45,203 bases of DNA. Source: a virus. The notes beneath the pieces are model-generated. The model was not told where the DNA came from and made no database searches. It saw only the letters and a list, made by a program, of their open reading frames with translations. Each line of letters starts with the position of its first letter. Within the stretch, counting starts at the first letter, position 1. Shown one piece after another: positions 39,401 to 45,203 of the stretch. The DNA lies in the IMG/VR virus record IMGVR_UViG_3300009537_000033, positions 1-45,203 of that record. One strand, given 5' to 3'. A program made the position numbers and the translations under genes.

Positions 39401-40230
39401 GGTGGCGCAGCGCGGTCAGCACGGTCGGAGGGCAGGACGATGCGACGTACGTCTCCGACGAGTCCACCGCGGCGGGCCTGTACGTCACGCGCTACCCCTA
39501 TCAGTCTGGGACGCTCGAGCTCTGGACGAACGGGCGGCGGCTGCGCCGCGGCGTCGACTTCTGGGAGGTCTCGCCTGCCACCGGGGAGTTCAGGCTGGGC
39601 GACGTCAGGGACCTCGCGTCCACGATCACGGCCAAGTACATCCGCTACGGCGACGCCCTCTCGACGCCGACGAACACGACCGGAGGGGCGGTCTATCGGC
39701 CTGCGCCCGTCCTGCAGTACGGCTGGGGCTCCCGCCTCGATGGCTACAACTGCACGATGGCCTGTGCCTGCATGGCCCTCGATCGCCACACCAAGGGTCG
39801 ATACACCCAGCGCAGCGGCGACCCCAAGGCGACCCCTCCGGTCATGCGGTCGTACCAGGACGATCAGAAGGGCGGCACGGACCTCTTCGACGTCTCGACG
39901 GCATGGGATCGCGGCTGGGACAAGGTCCTGCACAGCCCCGGCACCCATCCGTGGAACACGTTCGTCGACAAGATCAACCAGGGTCGCGGTGCCATCCTGC
40001 AGGGCCAGTACGGCAACCTGCCTGCGAGCAAGCGCTTCAGCAGCACGTTCACCAAGGGCCATGCCATCTACATCAACGAGCAGTTCTCCAACGGCAACTT
40101 CTGGGGTGTCGACCCGCTCACCCGGCACCCCATCGTCTACACCCCCGCCGAGCTTCAGGCATACGCCGAGGGTCTATCGTTCGTGAAGAGCGGGTATGTG
40201 AGCGCTGCGTTCACGGGGATCTCGAAGTGA
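36436..40230 (+). CDS. Large tail protein with C-terminal cysteine-peptidase domain, 1264 aa
   Basis: GTG 36436 shares one base with the tape-measure stop. Residues 1-360 match the distal-tail/hub region that is also found in the next gene. The middle includes an IDDEWMLVT ... VVRGAQGTS module and, around residues 840-995, a jelly-roll/lectin-like beta region (FSWFEVEWDHTDAS, LYIIRGSSIEWIDLPF). Residues about 1024-1069 hold a small beta module (TLELWTNGRRLRRGVDF). From about 1095 the protein resembles a papain/C39-like peptidase: YNCTMAC (Cys1106), KGHAIYINEQ (His1209), WGVDPL (Asp1226). It could act on host surface peptide or peptidoglycan at infection. Peptidase identity is by motif only. 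Confidence 0.8.
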   Translation: MATVDIRYDGVSIIDDVELKQSSFTSKADGNVGQALIRVRDTQHAYAPGYFKQGKTLELFVDGSRSWDGWVFVVRRGWQFDVDDTTNPVATPRYWTLMGLDRNLLFLKRFLYNVANPADDGGLKIWPRGTSDLTALTYALANYVDLTGDGIDVASGLRQISSPGPYEEFTLGHVSANFGSLFADAQKITGGVFAITPDRVLSYRGDTDVDAPFALVDAPIAGAHAFYRELEFADEFNKGATEALVWGAGKGSGEPVFAKYRNQEYVDEYGLWQWGDRFPGAWKQKTVRRRAETYVEGSPDHRVGHGEPVPEVKLTIFDHGIRAGMVASVHVATFGISDRRLPVREVRMTFPTPTSVRYDLTLSLTIDTPFGIPDLWDPTNPWAYTESIPIGGDPVYHDALIDDFDRPGVIPYPELLGPFYNSGDSTTMVGSLPVVPEVGDIIVIDLSRQRYDLGFLNQNINDSQTSFSVRSVSQDADTWPAPVPPNAQFHIKIDDEWMLVTAQTTGSTPTLTVVRGAQGTSPAAHTDGDAVLRSQFDDFDISIPKIHYPQSPLGVDITKWTDGGPDGSSPVGGSEYRRTVDGTEGWTAADLSWSFVGHEMHDAIWWLATTYIIRGGEEAQGLPPDVDASYDLFHHYPDHGVPGTNPGAYPHGTEEMWINAGIWDQPGPLAIVNGAVLRPPSRTLWVYTIRDAYPVLALSAPAGWDLSGVVNNGVVSHAIASKREYANIIAQDIDRFSESAHSFWVGYPHAFIPAGIDFQDTLGYTPGQDVTGAPWLGGNQYWFTTSSLDQWWISNSIVGAADDDSFGLIKYLIYGSYYEPDGAPGALQPWGPWEGPWVPTFHFRFDGIPSASTFSWFEVEWDHTDASTPGGGFDAGIIETVRVMPWYNANGSLGSKLYIIRGSSIEWIDLPFTIKDGVDYVLRVDFALDRLRVRLWEADEEEPSQWHYEGSSADYPYTAVAGVPDRNIFSVEKRLEPNSETTLTCTWDWWRSAVSTVGGQDDATYVSDESTAAGLYVTRYPYQSGTLELWTNGRRLRRGVDFWEVSPATGEFRLGDVRDLASTITAKYIRYGDALSTPTNTTGGAVYRPAPVLQYGWGSRLDGYNCTMACACMALDRHTKGRYTQRSGDPKATPPVMRSYQDDQKGGTDLFDVSTAWDRGWDKVLHSPGTHPWNTFVDKINQGRGAILQGQYGNLPASKRFSSTFTKGHAIYINEQFSNGNFWGVDPLTRHPIVYTPAELQAYAEGLSFVKSGYVSAAFTGISK

Positions 40231-41867
40231 CCAGTCCGTCCGACATCAGCATCAAGCTCGACGGGGTCGAGGTCAGCGACCGCACCGTCTACCACTCGAC
40301 ATGGTTCGAGTCGCAGGCCAACCCCATCCAGGGGAAGTTCCAGCTCACCATCAGGGACCCGAACCAAGACTTCGCCCCGAAGGCCGGGATGTCGGTCACC
40401 TGCCATATCGACGGCGTGCCGATGTCGGGCGGCTACGTCTTCAGGAAGGGCCGCAAGCACTTCTTCGACGTCGTCGACACCCAGAACGTGGCCCCGACCG
40501 CGGTGAAGACCCGCGCATGGGTCCTGACCGGCCCCGACTACAACGTGCTCTTCGACAAGCGGGTCGTCTACGACGAGGTCAACTTCGACGAGGCGCTGAA
40601 AGTACCCGCGGGCAGCCGGAAGCTGACCAAGGCCCTGAAGCACCTGCTTCGCAACTACGTCGACGTCCCAGCCGGCCTCGACTTCGACTCGAAGGTGCGG
40701 TGGATCGACACCGCCTACGGCTCAGAAGAGTTCGGCGGGATCTACGTCGAGCAGGGCAAGACATGGCGCGATCAGATGGAGGACTTCGCGGACAACGGCG
40801 GGATCATCTACTACATCGACGCCGATCTCGCGCTGAACTTCCACGAGTACGAGGACGCTCGAGTCCCCTGGCTGTTCGTCGACAGCCACCCGGACGGTGT
40901 GAAGACCATCGGCTTCCGCGAGGGCGAGTACGTCGAGGACGCGACGCCGATGGTCACCGACGCGCTCGTCTGGGGTGGGAGCTCGCTGGCGAAGCCGGGA
41001 GAGCCCATCGACCAGTCCGAGGGCATCGGCGTGGTCTTCGCCCGCTACCCGGACCCGCCCGCGAACGACGCCACTTGGCACGGTCGCCTGCAGTCCAAGC
41101 AGCGTGAGCAGCAGGCTATCGACCGGCAGGCCGAGTTCGGGCGCTGGCAGCAGGCCGAGATGAAGGTCGGCCAGGAGAACTACCTGACGAAGGGCTCCGT
41201 GAAGAACCGGGCCTTCGTCATCGTCAACGGACCTCCGGGCAAGGTGCCGACGAAGGGGGTCGAGGGCGGCTTCAACAAGCCCGTCGAGATGATGAAGGCC
41301 GCGTGGTTCGCCCATGACGTGCCCAGCAGCGAGCACCTGCGCCCCGGCTTCATCCAGGACTTCATCCTCTACACACACGGCGCCGACGCGGCACATCCGC
41401 TCATCACCACGCTGCCGCTGCGGTCGATGAAGATCACCTTCCCGACCCTGCCGGACAAGACGAGGAACCCGCTCAGCGAGCCCAAGACGTACGTCCGTTT
41501 CGACGGGGAGTTCGGAACCAACTACGCCGACTCGAGGCATCTGTGGAAGTACCTGAAGCGAGCACGTCGCTCGACCCGCAGGGAGGTCCGCGCCATCGTC
41601 AGCAACCCGCAGTCGGGAGGGGACGACGTCGGGGTCGTGGTGGGCTCGTTCGCCACGCTCTATCCGAACGAGAAGCCCGATGGCTCGAGGACGGAGTTCA
41701 CCTTCGTCTACACCTTCATGACCGACAACCTCGAGGTCTACCTCAACGGCCTGCGGCAGCGTCGCGACATCGACTTCTCATGGGACTCGGAGGGCCAGCG
41801 GCTTCTCTGGACCGAAGCGCCGGTCAGCTCGGACCAGATCTGGGCGACCGGGAATGTGAGCGAGTGA
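40227..41867 (+). CDS. Second tail protein, paralogue of the preceding gene's N-terminal half, 546 aa
   Basis: GTG 40227 overlaps the previous stop. The opening (DISIKLDGVEVSDRTVYHSTWFESQ, GKFQLTIRDPNQDFAPKAGMSVTCHIDG, SGGYVFRKGRKHFFD) aligns in order with the first 80 residues of the preceding protein, and both later contain ALVWG with FARYP or FAKYR. A DALVWGGSSLAKPGEP segment and the final NLEVYLNGLRQRRDIDF module are also shared. It lacks the peptidase domain. Tandem related tail proteins commonly form the tail tip of siphoviruses. The C-terminal end precedes the repeat genes by one base. Confidence 0.8.
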   Translation: MTSPSDISIKLDGVEVSDRTVYHSTWFESQANPIQGKFQLTIRDPNQDFAPKAGMSVTCHIDGVPMSGGYVFRKGRKHFFDVVDTQNVAPTAVKTRAWVLTGPDYNVLFDKRVVYDEVNFDEALKVPAGSRKLTKALKHLLRNYVDVPAGLDFDSKVRWIDTAYGSEEFGGIYVEQGKTWRDQMEDFADNGGIIYYIDADLALNFHEYEDARVPWLFVDSHPDGVKTIGFREGEYVEDATPMVTDALVWGGSSLAKPGEPIDQSEGIGVVFARYPDPPANDATWHGRLQSKQREQQAIDRQAEFGRWQQAEMKVGQENYLTKGSVKNRAFVIVNGPPGKVPTKGVEGGFNKPVEMMKAAWFAHDVPSSEHLRPGFIQDFILYTHGADAAHPLITTLPLRSMKITFPTLPDKTRNPLSEPKTYVRFDGEFGTNYADSRHLWKYLKRARRSTRREVRAIVSNPQSGGDDVGVVVGSFATLYPNEKPDGSRTEFTFVYTFMTDNLEVYLNGLRQRRDIDFSWDSEGQRLLWTEAPVSSDQIWATGNVSE

Positions 41868-41868
41868 G

Positions 41869-42852
41869 ATGCCGTCCTTCAGCGCCGACGCAGTCATCTC
41901 CTACGGGTTCGTCGACGACAAGGACGACGTCCACTTCTTCGGTATCACCGAGTACCAGGAGATCGTCACCGACTTCACGCTCTTCACGACCGACCCGACA
42001 GACCCGCCCGAGACCGAGAGCGGCGACCACACCGGGTGGATCGGCCTCGATGTGGCCGAGACGGGCATCGTTCGCCTCTACACGTCGCTCGAGGCGGGCG
42101 ACAGCATGTCGGACACCCAGTTGGCCATCTGGGGTCCGCGGTCGACACCGCCTGGCGTCTCGACCGACCCATGGCACTACGGCGACGATAACTTCCCGTC
42201 CGGCTACCTCACGTCCCTCCACAGTTCCGGCAGCGACCCGAGCGGCACCGACTACATCAGCGGCTACCGTCACAGCGAGGACGAGAGCGCTGTCGGCCTC
42301 ACCCTGCCACCCGGCAAGTATTGGGTGGCCCTCTGGCCGTTCAGTTGGGTCGACGACGAGCCGCGGGCTCGCCTGGTCATCGAACCGCTCAAGGGCTTCG
42401 TCGCGGACGCCATCATCAAGGGTCCCCGGTCCGCCTCCTTCTCCGCTGACGCGATCATCGGGGCTCGCTACTTCACGGCGGATGCGTGGATCGTCGCTGA
42501 GCGCTGGACCCATGACCGGGTCCGCGACCACCATGGTGCTGAGAGCGACCTGAACGTCGTCCTCGAGGCCGACATCGGCCCGTACGCGGCCTACACGCCC
42601 ATCCACTACGTCTTCGAGGGTCTGCACGACCGTCTGGTGCAGCTCGAGTCATCCAACCGGGTGCGCTCGTCCTTCACCGCCGACGCGGTCATCTCGGGCA
42701 ACGCCATCCTGGCGGACGCCATCATCCACAAGCCGGACGTCACAGCGTCCTTCACGGCGGACGCGGTCCTCATCCGCGGCGGCTCGTTCACGGCGGACGC
42801 ATGGATCCAGGCCGGCTTCACGGCGGACGCGTTCATCGTGGCAGCCCTGTGA
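41869..42852 (+). CDS. Tail-appendage protein with 9 TAD repeats, 327 aa
   Basis: ATG 41869 follows GAGTGAG with only a one-base gap. The protein begins PSFSADAVIS (a repeat copy), continues as a beta domain of about 160 residues (FTLFTTDPTD, GWIGLDVAETGIVRLYTSLEAGDSM, KYWVALWPFSW), then has two copies plus YFTADAWIV at 177-210, a short helical stretch (FEGLHDRLVQLESS) and five copies at 268-327. Repeats are 10-14 residues long and less regular than in the 1235-residue protein. It is probably a tail fibre or tip appendage. The stop overlaps the next GTG. Confidence 0.8.
   Translation: MPSFSADAVISYGFVDDKDDVHFFGITEYQEIVTDFTLFTTDPTDPPETESGDHTGWIGLDVAETGIVRLYTSLEAGDSMSDTQLAIWGPRSTPPGVSTDPWHYGDDNFPSGYLTSLHSSGSDPSGTDYISGYRHSEDESAVGLTLPPGKYWVALWPFSWVDDEPRARLVIEPLKGFVADAIIKGPRSASFSADAIIGARYFTADAWIVAERWTHDRVRDHHGAESDLNVVLEADIGPYAAYTPIHYVFEGLHDRLVQLESSNRVRSSFTADAVISGNAILADAIIHKPDVTASFTADAVLIRGGSFTADAWIQAGFTADAFIVAAL
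42397..42849 (+). repeat. Irregular TAD-repeat region, smaller copy
   Basis: Eight (S/G)F(S/T)ADA-type units lie in residues 177-327 of the preceding appendage gene, interrupted by a helical stretch. Unit length varies between 10 and 14 residues, so this region is less constrained than the large array. Confidence 0.85.
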
Positions 42853-43976
42853 CGAGGAACACCCACGACCGCGAGGAAGCCCACCACGGGGACCTTCCGG
42901 CCAACACGGCAGAGATCTCTGACGGCTTCAGCCCTGCCGTCCCGACCGGGATGGGGGTCGAGGATGCCCTGCGCGAACTGTGGGACCGCATCACGGCGCT
43001 CGAGGGCTCGGACATCTTCGTCGGCGGCTTCAAGGCCGACGCCGAGATCGTGCCCCGCAGGGTCTTCGCGGACGCCATCATCCGTGCGACCCTGTCCGAC
43101 TCGTTCACCGCTGATGCCATCCTGCTGCGCGAATACCAGTCGTCACTCACCGCCGACGCATGGCTCGTGGGGGCAGCCGGCTCGTTCACCGCCGATGCCG
43201 TCTTCCTCAAGTCCATCACCGGCTCGTTCACCGCCGATGGCATCCTGCTGAAGGCCAACACCGACTCGCTGATGGCTGACGCCATCGTCCACAGGCTGCA
43301 GCAGGCACAGATCACTGCCGACGCGATCGTGCGGCGGGTCCAGTCCGACTCCATCGCAGCGGACGCGGTCCTCAAGGCTGCCCAGCAGGCGTCGCTCCTG
43401 GCTGACGCGGTCATCCGGGCCAGCCAGTCCGCGGCCTTCTCCGCGGACGCCGTCCTCACGCTCGCGGCGACCTTCTCCATCACCGCCAACGCCGTCATCC
43501 AGAAGGTCCAGCAGGCATCTCTCACCGCCGACGCGGTGGTCTTCCGAGAGCAGCAGGCGTCCCTCTTGGCGGATGCAATCGTGCTGCGCGAGCAGGCAGC
43601 CTCGATGGTGGCCGACGCCATCGTGCTCAAGTCGCAGACCGGCACCGTCACCGCTGACGCCATCGTGCGGGCGGTCATCACCGCGGCACTCTCGGCCGAC
43701 GCCGTCATCCTGCGCGAAATCTTGGGGTCGTTCACGGCTGACGCGGTGCTCCTGCGGACGACCGCGGCGTCGCTCCTGGCGGACGCGATCCTGCTGGCGA
43801 CACGGTCCGCCTCCCTCACCGCGGACGCCGTCGTGCAACGCGTGCAGGCCGGCTCGTTCCTCGCGGACGCGATCCTGCTCGAGACGGTCGCGGGCACCTT
43901 CACGGCGGATGCCGTCATCGCCATAGGCCGCACTGTCGTCGGCCGGTACCATATCGGCAGGGATACCCTCGGGTGA
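42849..43976 (+). CDS. Tail-appendage protein with 22 TAD repeats, 375 aa
   Basis: GTG 42849 overlaps the previous stop. The first 58 residues are hydrophilic with a short helix VEDALRELWDRITALEG, which looks like a trimerisation or attachment coil. From residue 60 to about 362 there are 22 units close to the 14-residue consensus (for example SLTADAVVFREQQA, SLLADAIVLREQAA). Gln-Ala/Gln-Gln is frequent at the unit end, a subfamily difference from the 1235-residue protein. The end, VVGRYHIGRDTLG, is unique. It is probably a fibre. The next gene starts 3 bases later. Confidence 0.85.
   Translation: MTRNTHDREEAHHGDLPANTAEISDGFSPAVPTGMGVEDALRELWDRITALEGSDIFVGGFKADAEIVPRRVFADAIIRATLSDSFTADAILLREYQSSLTADAWLVGAAGSFTADAVFLKSITGSFTADGILLKANTDSLMADAIVHRLQQAQITADAIVRRVQSDSIAADAVLKAAQQASLLADAVIRASQSAAFSADAVLTLAATFSITANAVIQKVQQASLTADAVVFREQQASLLADAIVLREQAASMVADAIVLKSQTGTVTADAIVRAVITAALSADAVILREILGSFTADAVLLRTTAASLLADAILLATRSASLTADAVVQRVQAGSFLADAILLETVAGTFTADAVIAIGRTVVGRYHIGRDTLG
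43026..43934 (+). repeat. Tandem 14-residue TAD repeats (22 units)
   Basis: Twenty-two coding units, most of 42 bp, encode the same (G/A)S(F/L)xADAVIxxxQx pattern as 20862-22673. Sequence drift between units is larger than between the best pairs of the island gene. First two units are slightly short. Confidence 0.92.
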
Positions 43977-43979
43977 TCA

Positions 43980-44408
43980 ATGGCTGAACTGTTCGAGAAC
44001 TTCGGAGAGACGACCCTGAACGAGGCGCTTGACGCCTCGGAGACGGGGGTCGATGTCGTCGACGCTTCCGTCATGCCGACCGCTGGCGGCAGCGACCAGT
44101 ACCGCATCACGATCGACGACGAGATCATGATCGTGACCAACGAGTCAGGCAACACCCTGACGGTCACTAGGGGCGCAGAGGGAACGACGGCCACGACGCA
44201 CGACATCGGCGCCACCGTCAGGCACAACCTCACTGCAGCCTCGGTCCCTGCAGCCATCGACGAGCGCATCGCCACCCATGCCGCCGTAGCCACGGCTCAC
44301 CACAGCCATGTCCTGGCCACCGGCATCGTCATGGAGCAGTTCATCACCGACCCGCCTGAGCCCGTGTGGGAAGAGGACGGCACCGACTACGTGTACGAGA
44401 CACTCTGA
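43980..44408 (+). CDS. Tail-appendage adaptor-like protein, 142 aa
   Basis: ATG 43980 lies 3 bases after the preceding stop. Residues 1-40 are acidic and helical; residues 40-80 contain YRITIDDEIMIVTNESGNT and LTVTRGAEGTTATTHDIGATV, a module that also occurs in the large tail protein (IDDEWMLVT ... TVVRGAQGT). Later, HAAVATAHHSHV is His-rich and may bind metal or trimerise. Its stop shares one base with the ATG of the next gene. It probably joins or stabilises an appendage. The role is inferred from module sharing and place. Confidence 0.72.
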   Translation: MAELFENFGETTLNEALDASETGVDVVDASVMPTAGGSDQYRITIDDEIMIVTNESGNTLTVTRGAEGTTATTHDIGATVRHNLTAASVPAAIDERIATHAAVATAHHSHVLATGIVMEQFITDPPEPVWEEDGTDYVYETL

Positions 44409-45203
44409 TGGTCCGCCGCATCTTCGCCACGAACCCTGCCGACCCGCCTGCTGACGGCGAGGTGCCGGTGTACGACTCCGCGACCGATACCTGGGGCAGC
44501 GAGGCAGCGTACGCTGACGCTGACGCCATCGCGGCGGTCGGGCCACATCTCGCGCTCGGCACGGCGCCAAGTACGCAGGCGTTCGGGGACGCCGCTGCTG
44601 GTGGTGCCGCGACGGACGCGGCCAAGACGGATCACAAGCACGCCATGATGGCCGACCCGGTCACGGCACATGTCGCGTTGCCTGACGCGCATCATGCTCG
44701 CAGTCATGACCACTCGGCAGTGGGTGACGGGACGGCGCTGGCTCCGGTGAGCATCGCTGGCTACCAGTTGAAAGGCGCGGTCACGGTCGATACTGGGGAG
44801 ACGCATGACCTCGGTGCTAATGCGTTGCCGCTCAGGGACATCTACGCTCAGGATCTCTTCGCTAGTGAGGATGCGGACGCAGGGCAGCCTTCGGTGGCCC
44901 TACGACGAGGGCGTGCTGGGCCAGCGGTCGTCCAAGCTGGTGATGCCCTTGGGTTCGTCAACTTCCACGGTCACGATGGCACTGCTTACGACGGAAGTGC
45001 TTCGGCAAGCATCCGCGCCTATACCTCTGGGACCCCTGCGAGCAGCGACGTACCCGGCTATCTGTCGGCATGGACGCGGGCCCAGGGTGGCGCGCTGACC
45101 GAGCGATGGCGCATCACCGAGGCTGGGGTCCTCCTTCCCGTCACTACTTCCGCGATCGACATCGGAGGTACGTCAAACGTCGTCCAGCACGTCCACGCCG
45201 AGG
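44408..45203 (+). CDS. Tail-fibre-like protein, incomplete at window end, at least 265 aa
   Basis: ATG 44408 overlaps the previous stop, and the frame runs open to the last base, so the protein continues beyond the window. It is Ala/Asp/Gly/His-rich: an early Ala/Asp region (AAYADADAIAAVGPHLALG), a His-rich stretch (AHVALPDAHHARSHDHSAVGDG), GYQLKGAVTVDTGETHDLG, LRDIYAQDLF, GFVNFHGHDGTAYDGSASASIRAYTSG, and RWRITEAGVLLPVTTSAIDIGG. The last part resembles the region before the C-terminal chaperone of phage tail fibres. A receptor-binding role is likely but the end is missing. Confidence 0.75.
   Translation, partial: MVRRIFATNPADPPADGEVPVYDSATDTWGSEAAYADADAIAAVGPHLALGTAPSTQAFGDAAAGGAATDAAKTDHKHAMMADPVTAHVALPDAHHARSHDHSAVGDGTALAPVSIAGYQLKGAVTVDTGETHDLGANALPLRDIYAQDLFASEDADAGQPSVALRRGRAGPAVVQAGDALGFVNFHGHDGTAYDGSASASIRAYTSGTPASSDVPGYLSAWTRAQGGALTERWRITEAGVLLPVTTSAIDIGGTSNVVQHVHAE

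Noticed and set aside
39387-40226. Longer upstream extension of the second tail protein
   Set aside because: That part of the frame overlaps the peptidase domain of the preceding gene. GTG 40227 with stop overlap is the better start.
44145-44806. Minus-strand frames at the window end as tail-fibre chaperone
   Set aside because: The plus-strand frame from 44408 is continuous and has fibre-like content; antisense frames have no motif.

Overview
This window looks like the late-gene half of a double-stranded DNA tailed phage (siphovirus layout) of a GC-rich bacterium, most probably an actinobacterium. The evidence is the canonical order terS-terL-portal ... prohead protease-major capsid-connectors-tail tube-frameshifted tail chaperones-tape measure-tail proteins, strong GC bias, dense ATGA/GTGA/TGATG gene overlaps, all supported genes on the plus strand, and small-gene families typical of actinophages. 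I see no integrase, repressor, replication gene, tRNA or CRISPR. No stretch over 300 bases lacks a gene. The host is inferred, not shown.

Layout. (1) 48-5444: about 18 tiny, mostly unrecognised genes, tightly overlapped. They include zinc-knuckle proteins, a ribbon-helix-helix-like protein, a Phd-like orphan antitoxin homologue and a QueD/PTPS-like protein that has lost key residues. (2) 5357-10179: ParB-like protein, small and large terminase, portal and a beta-rich protein, closed by a strong hairpin at 10208-10243. (3) 10264-24576: a 14-kb cargo island between portal and protease, with a methyltransferase, two SDR sugar epimerases/dehydratases (one fused to an SH3-like domain), a sulfotransferase-like protein, four GT-A and one GT-B glycosyltransferases, a GH25 muramidase, and a 1235-residue protein carrying 43 tandem 14-residue repeats. 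(4) 24573-31255: protease-scaffold, capsid, neck genes, tail tube and tail chaperones with a lambda-type GGGAAAG -1 frameshift site. (5) 31265-45203: tape measure, two paralogous tail proteins (the first ending in a cysteine-peptidase domain), two more 14-residue-repeat proteins, and appendage proteins, the last running off the window.

The most striking feature is a repeat family with consensus (G/A)SFTADAVIxxxQx. It occurs about 75 times in three proteins: 44 copies in the island protein, 9 and 22 in two adjacent tail-appendage genes. A 54-bp stretch is identical at two places 546 bp (13 repeats) apart, so the array appears to evolve by in-register duplication. One working idea, which is inference only, is that the island makes and attaches glycans (possibly methylated and sulfated) to virion proteins, and that the Ser/Thr-rich repeat proteins are long appendages or acceptors. 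Functions were assigned by reading motifs in the translated sequence without database searches.
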